Source: Selaginella moellendorffii
Lineage: Eukaryota; Streptophyta; Lycopodiopsida; Selaginellales; Selaginellaceae
Length of the DNA: 64,000 bases
NCBI RefSeq assembly: GCF_000143415.4
Contig: NW_003314321.1
Span: 1 to 64,000, forward strand
Direction of reading: 5' to 3'
This document shows positions 1 to 10,239 of the stretch, piece after piece (positions within the stretch are counted from its first letter, which is position 1; the number at the start of each line of letters is the position of its first letter). The position numbers and the translations under genes were made by a program. The notes under the pieces were generated by a model. That model was not told the DNA's origin, made no database searches, and was given only the letters and a program-made list of their open reading frames with translations.

Positions 1-3000
1 TTTTTTGTTAGTATTTGGGTTTCACATTGGATTTTAAAGATGATTGAAGAAGAGTGTTAGTGCAATATGGATATTCAAATATGTGGTCTTCATGATCAAG
101 TTTTGGATGTTCATTTTGCATTTTGCGGATATTAGTGTTGGATGTTGGAAGTATGGGCAAAAAGATGTTCAAAGCTTAAGCATACTATGGGTCATGAGAA
201 TTGGTGTTGAGGTGAACCTATATGAAATTGTAGGTAGGAGGAAGTTGGTTGAGTCTTGAAAGTTTGTATTCCTAGACTGAGAGTCATTCTTTCTCTAGGA
301 TGGAAAATTTTTCCACAAATTTTTTTAAACTTTTCTAATGGCTAATATGTTGGTCACTTTGCTCGAAAACCATTCCATTTTTGTAAGCCAATACAAACTA
401 GTGAAGGGTTGGAGTTGACTTAGGTTAGCTTAGACCTTAGTAAGTAGTTTGTATGATGTAGTTTGAAAAGGATGCTAATTTTTGGGGCTAAGGCAATTGA
501 GTTAGATAGAGTTGGAGTTAGTGTAGAAAAGTGGCCATTACACTTTTCTAGAAAGGTGACATTTGTGCCTTTTTTTTATAGCGTTTTGTTTGGTGGCAGG
601 TTGCATCTTGCATTTTGTTATACTCTATGAGAGTAATGAGCTCTCATTGATCTTGACTTAGTCTTGGAGGTCTTGCGCCTTGGCTGAGGATAGTGATATC
701 CAACTTAGTTGTTTAAGGTTGAGATGTTAATACCTGTACTATAGCTTTGTTTATAAGGAGGTTGTGTACTGATATAAGTCTATCTCATGGTCTTTACTTT
801 AGTTTTGACTAAATGTTGATCATGCATAGCTAACCTCTTCAAAACATGTTCAGAGTTGTTGGCTAAATGCATTAGTGAGCTTATTGTGATTGAATTGGAT
901 TCAAGTGGTCATTTAGTTATGCTTGTTCATGAACCTTTATCTCGTACTTGAGGTATTATGTTCATGTTGGATGAGTATATAACATGGTGATATGAGTTTA
1001 GTGTTGAGTCTTGTGAAGGCAAGTTGAAGAGTGATTGTTAGTTGCTTTATGACTAGTGATTGCTTATAAACTTCGTTGAGGACTGTTTGACACTTGCTTC
1101 ACTCAATGATGATTTAGTAGTGATAGACTTGCTTTACTGGATGATGTTGCAGAGGATCGTGTCATTAGACTTATATGGGTTTTCCATGTTGGCATGTCAA
1201 TTCTTTTGTCGATATCATTTAGTTATGTTTAGTCTATGGTGTTGGATTTTATTGAGTTTTGGATGTAGTGAATCACTCTTTGATGAAGTGTTATTTGTAA
1301 ATGAGTATTGTTGAAGAATTGGTCTCGGATACTAAGTAAAGTATATTCGACTTTGGTTAGTTTAGTTGTTAGAGAGTTTTGGGTGGTGATTCACTCTTGC
1401 TTTTTTCTAACTTTGTTTTAGTGTTGATGGCTTATAAGTGATGCCTTGTTGTTAACAATATTAATGTTGAGATTCAAGTGAAATGAGATGTCTCTCTCTA
1501 GGATTGACATTGAGTTTCATTAGTCTTGATGAAGATAGTGTTGATGCTTGAGCTGTAGCTTTATGTTATTAGCATTCATGCATTTGCTAATTAGCAACTA
1601 TGTTGGTGTTCAAACAAATTGAGTGGCAAATTTAAGATAGTTGTGTTCCAGACAAAATTGTTTATTAGGGGTTGAGTTTTGGCTTTTCCTTGAAAAGTGA
1701 TATAGTCGTGGACTATGCTAGCCTTACAAAAGGAAGAGTTAATGATCAATATTGGAATGTTTGAATCCTTGTTGGATTTAAATTGGAATATATCAATTAT
1801 TGATAATTCTTCTTATGCTTGTTATGAAGTGACTTACATCTTGTTATAGATGGATTCATGGAAGATCATTTAGTGATGATCACTTGTTGAGTATAGCTCC
1901 ATTATATTTGGCTTTTGGATTGATGCAGATATACTCTTCATTAGCTTTAGCATTTTTTAAGTTTGGCTATGGATGTGTTGAGGAGAATATTGTCTTTAGC
2001 ATTAAAATTAGTTTATGCAAAACTTATGATCATTGTTAAGGCAATACTTGACTATAGGCTTTTTCAAACTTTTGGTTCTTTGAGTTTTATGCTCATTGTT
2101 CCATTTGTTAGAAGTTGTTGGGGAAAGCATTTTTGGCTCTTTAGCTTCGATGTTGAAATTGGCTTTTGCATTTAGCAATCATTGATGACGATTGACTATC
2201 ATCTAAGATAATTAATTATCCATGTCAAAAGGTTTTGCTTGATTGTTGTTGATATAGAATGATTCGTTATTTTTCAGGATGGTAGATTCCTTTTTTTGAC
2301 AATGACTATGCATATCTCTTTTTGATGGGATGATTAATGATCTTTTATGATGGTTAATTATTCTCTTTGATGGCTTATGCTTTTTCGCAATACCACATGT
2401 TCTTTGTGGTTTTCTCTGGATTAGTCTCTTGGGTTTGAGACATTGGTAGGATGTTGCTGACACTTGTTTAAGCAACTCTGGTTCCTTGGTATTGTTGACC
2501 AGGATCTATTTAAATTGGCTAGTGCAATAATTGGCATGAATTAGTGTTTGTTAGTTTTACCATATTCATTCTGTTATGTTGATTGTTGCTCGAGTTAGTT
2601 CTGATAAATTAGGATGTTATTTCCTTTGGGAGATACATTTGCGAGCATGTTGCTTGCCAGTCAACGATACTTAGTGTTCTTTGAGTTTCTTTGATAAGTT
2701 ATTGGGTATACTGTCTACAATTTTTGGTAGTTAAGTTTTCTCATTGAGTTTTTCTTGATGATACACTTGCTATTGAATTTTGTTGGATTGTGAATCCTGT
2801 GTTTAACAATTATGATGATCTTGGTGGTTCTTATATTATAATACTGGTTTATCAAATGATAACTTACTTAGAATACTTTTATGTTCTAATATAAGATTTA
2901 TTCACTGATAATTAAGTCTTTAAGATATCACTGTCTTTGACTTTGATATTGTCCATTTATTAATCTTTGAGTTTGGGCCAGTATAGGTAGATTGGCTTCG

Positions 3001-3484
3001 GCACTTTGTGTGTATAGTGAAATCTCTAGTCATAGGGTAACTACTATCGACTAGTCATATAACCGGCCTCTCTGTCAATGTTCCTTATTTCATTAAAAGG
3101 GCGTGATCATGTAAACAACTTTAACTCCCTGTTTACAGTAGTCTATCTAAACCTTACTAATGGGTTTGGTTTCTTTGTTCAGGAGGGTTAGGGCCTCTGG
3201 CTTCTCTCTTTATGTTTCTGCAGGTAGGGGTGTATCACACTTTTGTAAGCTGGGTGACACCTATAGCAGCAAGGGTGGCTGACTCCATTGGTCATTTCCT
3301 TGTCGGCGATGGTCGGAAGGTGTCTAGGCTAGTAGCGCATCCGCGTTAGACAAAGAGGTTGCCTCCTAACTCATTTAAGTTGGTGCATTTCTCACATAGT
3401 GTGATCACCATGAACTTTTTTTGGAGTTGTTTCCTTAGCGGTGGTCTAGACTTGAGTATGCATCGATGAGGACGTCGATCTTCC
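1..3484. other. AT-rich decayed repeat region without a recognisable gene
   Basis: The stretch is T-rich on the plus strand and is broken by stops in every frame; the longest open stretches are under 90 codons and resemble nothing I know. The last few hundred bases before the polypurine tract at 3487 would be the end of a Ty3/gypsy pol region if the LTR downstream is read as a 3' LTR, and a short Asp/Glu-rich stretch just before the tract fits such an end. Everything left of about 3 kb I can only call degenerate, probably transposon-derived, sequence. Confidence 0.5.
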
Positions 3485-3486
3485 CT

Positions 3487-3498
3487 AGGGGGGGAGAG
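3487..3498 (+). other. polypurine tract before an LTR
   Basis: A purine run (A, seven or eight G, then AGAG) lies immediately before a TG dinucleotide that opens the putative LTR. LTR retrotransposons prime plus-strand synthesis from such a tract directly upstream of the 3' LTR. The identification rests on the purine run plus position, so it is moderate. Confidence 0.5.
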
Positions 3499-4289
3499 TG
3501 TCGTGAATGTGACTTCGGGTATTGAAAGTTACTTATCAGTCAGTTTTTATAGACACTCTTTCCTTACTGCCACGACGGTAGAAGGTCAATATTGCTAGTT
3601 CCCTTTATCAGCCCCTTTTGTTCAAGTGTTAGTAAATTGAGCTTAGCATCTATACTTAGCCAAATGGACATAAAGTAGGAATTCCTATGTGTTTCTAGCT
3701 CAGCATACTCGGCCTGGCTCTTAATTCTCTTTTGCTTTGTCTTGCACTAACTTGACAAAAACTCTCGTATATTGAGATTGGTCCCTCAATATCGCTGGAT
3801 GATAGTTTACCATGTCTGCTAAACACCCTCGCTATCATGCCTTTTGTGTTAGTCTCATTTCGGTCCTAAATGCTATTTATGGAAAGTGTCTAGATTCGCT
3901 CATTTAGCATATCTACGAAATGTAGAGTTTGTCCTAAACACAATGGTGTTCGTCTTGGGTTCCACACCATTATACTTTAGACATGTGGCATCTGTCATGT
4001 GGCACAATGAGGGTTTAGGTTTCGCTTCATGGTGTTATCCCATGGTAAATCACCATAGGATAAAGGTCAAAACCACATGCACTACACTAACAACCCTATA
4101 AGCAACCAAAAGAAATGATTTGGGAGATGATCAATAGGGTTTAAATATAGAGCGAAAAGGCACATGAACAAAAATGCACCCCCTTTTCAATTGGTTAAGG
4201 GTTTGGGGATAGTTAGAGTCAAGCATCCTTAGGTTTGAATAATACTAAGCTAGATGACCTCCTGGGAAGTTCAAATTCAAGAGCTTACA
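3499..4289 (+). mobile_element. LTR of a Ty3/gypsy-type retrotransposon (about 790 bp)
   Basis: The block starts TGTC directly after a polypurine tract and ends TTACA directly before a tRNA-Met-like primer site, so both expected TG...CA ends are present. Near its 3' part there is a TATA-like TTTAAATATA at about 4139-4149, followed by a leader-like segment that ends with the phrase on Gly-Asn-rich DNA 'gacctcctgggaagt'. The same 3' part recurs at about 58.75-58.85, 60.65-60.76 and 61.11-61.31 kb, so this family occupies both ends of the window. Copies differ at many sites, so this one is old. Confidence 0.6.
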
Positions 4290-4490
4290 TTTGGTATTAG
4301 AGGGGTCTTGGGTCTGACTCTATTGGTTGGCTTAGGGGAATTATACCACATATTGATTGACATTTGGCAGGTTCAATTTGCTCCTGCTGGGCTCGACCCG
4401 AAAGGTAGGGTGTCAAGAGAATGGGGCTCTCAAAAGAGCTGTGGCTTTCAACTTCTATTCACGAGGGCGTGAATTTGCAAAAAAACATGA
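4290..4490 (+). mobile_element. primer-binding site remnant and 5' leader of the retrotransposon
   Basis: TTTGGTATTAGAG directly follows the LTR end. The canonical plant initiator-tRNA-Met site is TGGTATCAGAG, so one C-to-T change is present; the intact form occurs at 60766. The following 180 bp matches the leader at 60.78-60.95 kb (Leu-Asp-Pro-like 'ctgggctcgacccgaaaggtaggg' region), so the two are the same element family. No gag follows here: the leader runs into tandem repeats. Confidence 0.6.
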
Positions 4491-4559
4491 TAAATTGTAA
4501 ACAATCAAAGGAAAAAATTTAAAAGACAATCCATGGGGTTCAATATAAAAGGAAAAGGC

Positions 4560-5350
4560 CCATAAACAAAAGTGCAATTGGTTAAGAGTCTTATGATAGT
4601 TGGGGTTAAGTGTCTTTGGGTTTAAATAATACTAAGATGGGTGACCTCCCAAGAAGTCCAAATTTATGAGCTTACAAACCCTTACTGAGCTTAGGGGAAC
4701 CAACATCTTTATTTTTGCACTGAATCTACCAATCTACCAAGGGTCTTGGGATAGTTGGGGTTAAGCGTCTTTGGGTTTGAATAATATTGAGTTGGGTGAC
4801 CTCCCGGGAAGTTCAAATTCAAGAGCTTACAAACCCCTATTGAGCTTAAAAGAACCAACACCTTTATTTCCGCACTAAATCTACCAATCTACCAAGGGTC
4901 TTAGGATAGTTGGGGTTAAGCACCCCGGGAAATCCAAATTCAAGAGCTTACAAACCCCTATTGAGCTTAGGGGAACCAACATTTTTATTTCTACACTGAA
5001 TCTACTAATCTACTAAGGGTCTTGGGATAGTTGGGGTTAAATCTACTAATCTACCAAGGGTCTTGAGATAGTTAGGGTTAAATGTCCTTGGGTTTGAATA
5101 ATATTGAGTTGGGTGACTTCCCGAAAAGTCTAAATTCAAGAGCTTATAAACCCCTACTGAGCTTAGAGGAATCAACACCTTTATTTTCACACTGAATTTA
5201 CTAATCTACCAAGGGTCTTAGGATAATTGAGGTTAAGTGTTCTTGTGTTTGAATAATATTGAGTTGGGTGATCTCCCGAGAAGTTTAAATTCAAGAGTTT
5301 ACAAACCCCTATTGAGCTTAGGGGAACCAACACCTTTATTTCCGCACTAA
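4560..5350 (+). repeat. degenerate tandem array of an LTR-derived unit of about 150 bp
   Basis: Units begin with a phrase like 'gggtcttgggatagttgggg', run through the gacctcccgggaagt phrase found at the LTR 3' end, and finish with a T/A-rich 'accaatctaccaa' tail. Starts can be seen near 4587, 4742, 4893, 5017, 5055 and 5211, some truncated. The first half of the unit is the retrotransposon LTR 3' end, so part of an LTR has been amplified into a satellite-like array. Confidence 0.65.
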
Positions 5351-5362
5351 ATCTACTAATAT

Positions 5363-5558
5363 ACCAATCCTTTATTCAACACTTTTATTTCCGCACTAAA
5401 TCTACTAATATACCAATCCTTTATTCAACACCTTTATTTCCGCACTAAATCTACTAATATACCAATCCTTTATTCAACACCTTTATTTCCGCACTAAATC
5501 TACTAATATACCAATCCTTTATTTCCGCATTGAATCTACTAAATTCAGGAGCTTACAA
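5363..5558 (+). repeat. 49-bp tandem repeat, four copies
   Basis: The phrase ACCAATCCTTTATTCAACAC starts at 5363, 5412 and 5461, and a fourth shortened unit starts at 5510, so the period is exactly 49 bp. Units are nearly identical (one T/C difference), which points to recent expansion. It is nested within the 150-bp array and derives from that unit's tail. Confidence 0.8.
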
Positions 5559-5559
5559 A

Positions 5560-6849
5560 CCTCTATTGAGCTTAGGGGAACCAACACCTTTATTCCACAT
5601 TAAATCTACCAATCTACCAATCTTTTATTTCCGCACTGAATCTACCAATTTACCAATTTTTCTATTGTGTAGATTAGCTCTTTATTTCCACACTGAATCT
5701 ACCAATCTACCAATCCTTTATTTCCGCACTGAATCTACCAATTTACCAATTTTTCCATTGTGTAGATTACCTATTCCATGTGAGAAAATAAAGGATATAG
5801 TGGATACGTATGCCCAATACGTACAATTTCAAATTTAGAGGTAAGAATATATCTTGCTCAAAGGTATATTATATTTTTAAGTAGCTACTAATCAATAGGA
5901 ATCGAACCCATACCATTTACTCTAATACCACATATAGTACACCCTATTTCTCTCCTCTTAAACCAACTGAAAAAAAAAGCAATTGCTTAATGAAAGAGTC
6001 TTTAGTGAATATTTTATCCCTATTTATCCTCAAAAGTTTTAAGGATCTACAATGACAGTATATTTAAATCTCATCCCATGATCACATATGCTACAACTTA
6101 CAAATCCATCGATGCCTCCTCTTGATGTTCCTCTAGCCCGGCCCATCTACAAAAGAACTCTAATAGTCTTCCATTATTTCGAGAGGAGGAGATGATGTGA
6201 GGTCTAAGTATACAGCTATAATACTATATATTAATATTAATGTAGTGGGATTTTGGTAGTAATTAGATTGTTTTCAATCTGGACCATTTGCTTTTGTATA
6301 TAAGCTATGGTTTTTGGGCTAATTAATATACACATTTTTTGTATTCCCTTTTTTTATTCCATTCATAGCATCAATTATCAATTATATATAATAATTTTAA
6401 TTCAAAAAGTACAAAATAAAAATCTTATAGAAATTCTTCAAATATAACTGCCATTCAGGAAACTTTTAGTTCATGGGACTGTGACTGATCCTCTTAAATC
6501 ATATATTCGTTATATGATAGAAGCTTGTTAGATAGAAATAACACATCAATATTTAAATGATTTTAGAAATATATATACAAAATTTACAAGTGACCACAAA
6601 ATTTTCAGTCATATAATGGTAAGAAAAAGGTGAATCATGTAAATGTAATTTATAAATGGTAAGAAAACACCAAATCAATCTTAGTGAATTATGTAAAAAC
6701 TTACATTAATATAATAACTATTCCGAGTTGGCAATAGAATATGCCAAGCGGCAGTTCCTCCATGTACTCATGTGTAGGCGGAGATTGACATGAAAACGTG
6801 ACTTTGTACAGTGGTGGAAAATCTCTCCACTGCTTAGCATAAAGCTTTA
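5560..6849. other. repeat tail and AT-rich upstream region of the DUF616 gene
   Basis: Up to about 5790 more degenerate copies of the 'ctgaatctaccaat' tail are visible. From 5800 to 6720 the sequence is very AT-rich with no coding signal. The last 100 bp before the next start codon are more balanced and probably contain the promoter and leader of the gene at 6850; no motif is strong enough to name. Confidence 0.45.
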
Positions 6850-8151
6850 ATGCATGGACTTGGGAAAGAGGGACTGCTCACACCTTCAAGAAGAGGAGTA
6901 CTTCATATGGAGAGGCCCTTTGCAAGATTTCTTGTTGTTTGTTGTTTGATCGTTGCTTTGTGGGTATCATGGAGTGTCATAAACGATGGAGCCGTCATAC
7001 AGCGCATGATACTCTTTAGCAGCCGTCCAGTTCTTCGCGTTTTCCCGCCCGCGAATTTCAAGCTTCCTCAAGGTCATCCCTGCAGATCTTTTCCAAATCC
7101 CTCTCCCCCCCCCTGCTGGCTTTGCAATTGCCCGGTATGCTACGTTCGAGTGGATCAGGCGCTGAAAGCGCTGCCCCCACAAGGGATCTTCCCAGAACTC
7201 GTTCTCTCCACGCTCACCTATCTCCACCGCGCAGGCTCGACAAACTCCACACCATTTGGCGGGAATTTCAGCCTGGAAGAGCGCGAGAGGTCCTTCAAGA
7301 TCAGAGAATCGATGGCGATTCCGTGTGGATTCGCCAGGGCCGGAATGGAGCCAGGGAGAGAGGGCTCCGGATTCGAGATCCAGGAGGAGGCCGACATGGA
7401 TTATCTCCGAGAATGCAGGGGAATCGTGGTCGCATCCGCGATCTTCGGCAACTATGACGTGCTCAAGCCTCCCGCGAACCTGAGCAGCACCAGCGCCAGG
7501 ACGGTTTGCTTCGCAATGTTCGTCGACGACGAGACGCTGGAATCTCTCCAGATGGAAGGAACTCCAGCCGGGGCGTGGAGAATCATCCTCGTACGAAGCG
7601 ACGCATACGAGGGAGACAACCGATCCAAGGGCGAGATTCCAAAGATGCTACTGCACAGGCTCGTCCCCAACGCGCGCTTCTCCATCTGGATCGACGCCAA
7701 GCTCCAGATGGTGGCGGATCCCATCCAGATCCTGGACAGGTTCCTGTGGAGGAGCGGCGACACCATGGCCATCTCCAACCATTTCGAGCGCGCGGACGCT
7801 TTCGAGGAGGCCGAGGCAACGATCCGGTACCGGAGGTACGAGAGCAAGGCCAAGATGGACGCGCAGATGGAGTTCTACCGTACGCACGATGGGCTCCTTC
7901 CGTATGACCGCGCCGCCAGGATGCCGCTGGTGAGCGATGTCCCGGACAGCTGCGCGGTGCTGAGGGAGCACACGCCGCTCACCAATCTCTTCTCGTGCCT
8001 GTGGTTCAACGAGCTCGACAGATTCACGCCGCGCGATCAGGTGAGCTTCGCGGTGGTGCGTGACAAGATCATCGCGCAGGTTCCATGGCGGATCAACATG
8101 TTTGAGGACTGCGAGAGGAGAAACTTTGTGTGGGAGACGCCGCACAAGTGA
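6850..8151 (+). CDS. TOD1/MUCI70-like DUF616 glycosyltransferase-type protein
   Basis: A single-exon frame of 433 codons from 6850; a second in-frame ATG at 6907 is as likely, because it sits directly before a basic residue and a hydrophobic segment (about residues 24-44 of the long form) that looks like a type II Golgi signal anchor. The luminal part has the DUF616 hallmarks: an Ala-Ile-Phe-Gly-Asn-Tyr-Asp motif near residue 200, IWIDAKLQ near 280 with the acidic metal/substrate-binding pair, and a conserved C-terminal stretch with LWFNE and RDQVSF. Family members in Arabidopsis are annotated as TOD1 and as the mucilage xylan-related MUCI70; substrate cannot be read from sequence. Codon use is GC-rich compared with the AT-rich flank on its left. 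Confidence 0.85.
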   Translation: MHGLGKEGLLTPSRRGVLHMERPFARFLVVCCLIVALWVSWSVINDGAVIQRMILFSSRPVLRVFPPANFKLPQGHPCRSFPNPSPPPCWLCNCPVCYVRVDQALKALPPQGIFPELVLSTLTYLHRAGSTNSTPFGGNFSLEERERSFKIRESMAIPCGFARAGMEPGREGSGFEIQEEADMDYLRECRGIVVASAIFGNYDVLKPPANLSSTSARTVCFAMFVDDETLESLQMEGTPAGAWRIILVRSDAYEGDNRSKGEIPKMLLHRLVPNARFSIWIDAKLQMVADPIQILDRFLWRSGDTMAISNHFERADAFEEAEATIRYRRYESKAKMDAQMEFYRTHDGLLPYDRAARMPLVSDVPDSCAVLREHTPLTNLFSCLWFNELDRFTPRDQVSFAVVRDKIIAQVPWRINMFEDCERRNFVWETPHK

Positions 8152-8242
8152 CGTGAGAAGATCACGCACAAAGTTTGTCAATCCACATTCTCAACAGAAA
8201 AAAATGGCAGTGACTTTGAGCAGCGTTTTTCTTGCTTGATTG

Positions 8243-10022
8243 CTAGAGCTTGCTGGATGGTTTCTCCTCTGGCGTTTGGACGCTCGATCGATTTATATGA
8301 GCGAGTGTTGGGCAGCCAGCAATTACCATGGTGGTTCTCAGCTCGTCCTTGAGCATGTCTAGCACTTTCTTCACGCCTTGCTCGCCATCGATGGCCAGAC
8401 CGAACAGGACGGGCCTCCCAACCTGAGATAAATCACCACACCATGTCACAATTGCTCCTGAAAGCCACAAGAACACATGAAAACTTACGAAAACTCCACT
8501 AGCACCGAGAGCGAGCGCTTTGAAAACATCCGTGCCTCGTCTGATGCCTCCATCGACGAAGACAGGACACCGACCAGCGGCTGCTGCCACCACCTGTCAC
8601 TCCAAAAAAGTCTGTCAAGAGCAACCAAATTACGTAACAACTGTTTCTAGTGATTGCCACCTCTTCAAGCACAGAGATCGTTGCTGGGACGTGATCTAGC
8701 TGCCTGCCACCGTGGTTGGAAACAATGATCCCGTCGACACAGATGTCGATAGCCTTCAGAGCTGAAAACAAACAACACAAAGAAGATCAGTGAAACTCAT
8801 CGTGAACACAGAAAAGAGCCCGAGGCAAACTCAGTACCGTCTTCTTTGGTGAGTATCCCCTTGAGCAAGAATGGGAGTTTCGTTAGCTTCATGAAAGCTT
8901 GGACATCCTTCACAAAAATGTATCCATTACAATGTTAGATGGAAAACTGAATCCAATGAGTCACCTTCCAAGTGATGGATTTGTCTTTGTACTCGGATGC
9001 GACGGCGGCAAGAGAAGAGCCCGGTTCTGTTGGCTGCAAGAAGAAAACCAAAAGAAAAGGCTCGGAAATGCTGGAAAGTAAAGATATACCTGAGAATGTT
9101 GCTCGCCAATGTCGTCAATTAGCTTCATACTCACATCTGGTGGCAAAACTAGTCTGCTCCGACACTTAAAAATCACAAGCTGGCTTCTGTAACGCTTGTT
9201 TCGAGTTACCTGTTTCGTAAATCATCCTCTCTTCTTCCAAGAATTGGAGTATCAACGGTGAGAACAATGGCTTTGTAGCCAGCCTTCTCCGCTCGAGCAA
9301 CGAGCTCCATAGCTCTAACCTTGTTGAATATCTGGAACACAGAAGCTTTTAGAAACAGTGTGAGTTTTAAATCCAGAGAAGACGTACATACAACTGAAAG
9401 AATCGAATTCCAGGACCTGTGTCCGCGATCTCCTCAATGGTGTGACTTGAAGATGTCGATACAACCTTAGCAAAAAGAAGAAGAAGAAGAAGAAATGAGA
9501 AAACCTTTGAAAGTTATCTGCCAAAAAAATCTTGGCTCGAAGCGTGAAGCGTGATCGATCTCTTCACTCACCATGACAGTATTTGCGGCAGCAGTAGCTC
9601 TTGCAGTAGCTAATTCTCCTGAAAGTAGTAATATAGTAAAAACGCAGCGTAATATGGTAAAAGCACCGCGTAAAAACCTCGATGAATTTACCCTCGGGAT
9701 GCGCGAGCTTGTGCAATGCGGTCGGGGCGACCATGATCGGACAAGCAATCTCCAATCCGAGAACCGAGGTTGTGAGATCCGTGTGGCTGACATCCACAAG
9801 AACTTGCGGCCGGATCCTGGAGAAGCACGGGACTGATGAGAGCGCCAAGCCAATCCCCAAGAATCCCTCGTCGAAATCTTACCTGATCCTCGAGAAGGCG
9901 CTGCGATTCTCACGCAGCGTCCACTTGTCCTCGGCGCCGCCCGCGTAGAAATCGTAGTGCATCTTCGGCATCTTAACCCTAGCTAGATCTTCATACTCGT
10001 CCACATTCACAACGCGCGCCAT
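8243..10022 (-). CDS. peroxisomal (S)-2-hydroxy-acid oxidase, glycolate-oxidase family (HAOX-like)
   Basis: Eleven exons by my model (9883-10022, 9692-9816, 9572-9618, 9388-9465, 9210-9331, 9090-9153, 8965-9033, 8838-8907, 8661-8761, 8489-8593, 8243-8422) give 366 residues, the usual family length. FMN-dependent oxidation of 2-hydroxy acids with release of H2O2 is the known reaction. The catalytic set is present: Tyr130 in FFQLY, Lys231 in LLKGIL, His255 and Arg258 in NHGGRQLD. The C-terminus is Ser-Lys-Leu, a PTS1 signal, so it acts in peroxisomes. Two substrate-pocket positions differ from leaf glycolate oxidase: the equivalent of spinach Tyr24 is Phe25 (YDFY instead of YDYY) and the equivalent of Trp108 is Ser109. 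That resembles the HAOX side of the family rather than photorespiratory GLO. Confidence 0.93.
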
Positions 10023-10239
10023 CGCTGGGCGTGAGAGAGGAGGAACAATGCTCTCGAACAGCACGGAGGTAATATTCCTGGCATCTACCGGACATTAAAA
10101 TATTCCCTGGGAGCGCGCTTTCTTCTAGAGGGTTTTGAGCTAGGGTTCTTCGATCGCTGGGCTTGGCGCTGCTTCTCGGCAGCAATGCGCTAGCCCCGGA
10201 TCGGCTCTCCGGCGCATTGGATTCGCGATTTCGAGCACG
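10023..10239. promoter_or_regulatory. divergent promoter between the hydroxy-acid oxidase and AAPT
   Basis: Only 217 bp separate the two start codons, so both genes must share this interval for promoters and leaders. It holds a TAGGGTTCT motif (reverse of a telo-box core) at 10141 and a two-codon upstream frame ATG-CGC-TAG at 10185-10193 in the AAPT leader. No TATA box is obvious. Confidence 0.5.

Noticed and set aside
5363-5558. Regular 49-bp repeats resembling a CRISPR array
   Set aside because: There are no unique spacers between units; it is a simple tandem repeat in a plant nuclear genome.
1-6800. Possible tRNA or other RNA genes in the AT-rich left part
   Set aside because: I looked for the A- and B-box patterns and a T-loop GTTCGA followed by an acceptor stem and found no consistent cloverleaf.
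7452-8181. Minus-strand frames of 133 and 177 codons within the DUF616 gene
   Set aside because: Antisense shadows of a GC-rich exon; the plus frame has the conserved family motifs.
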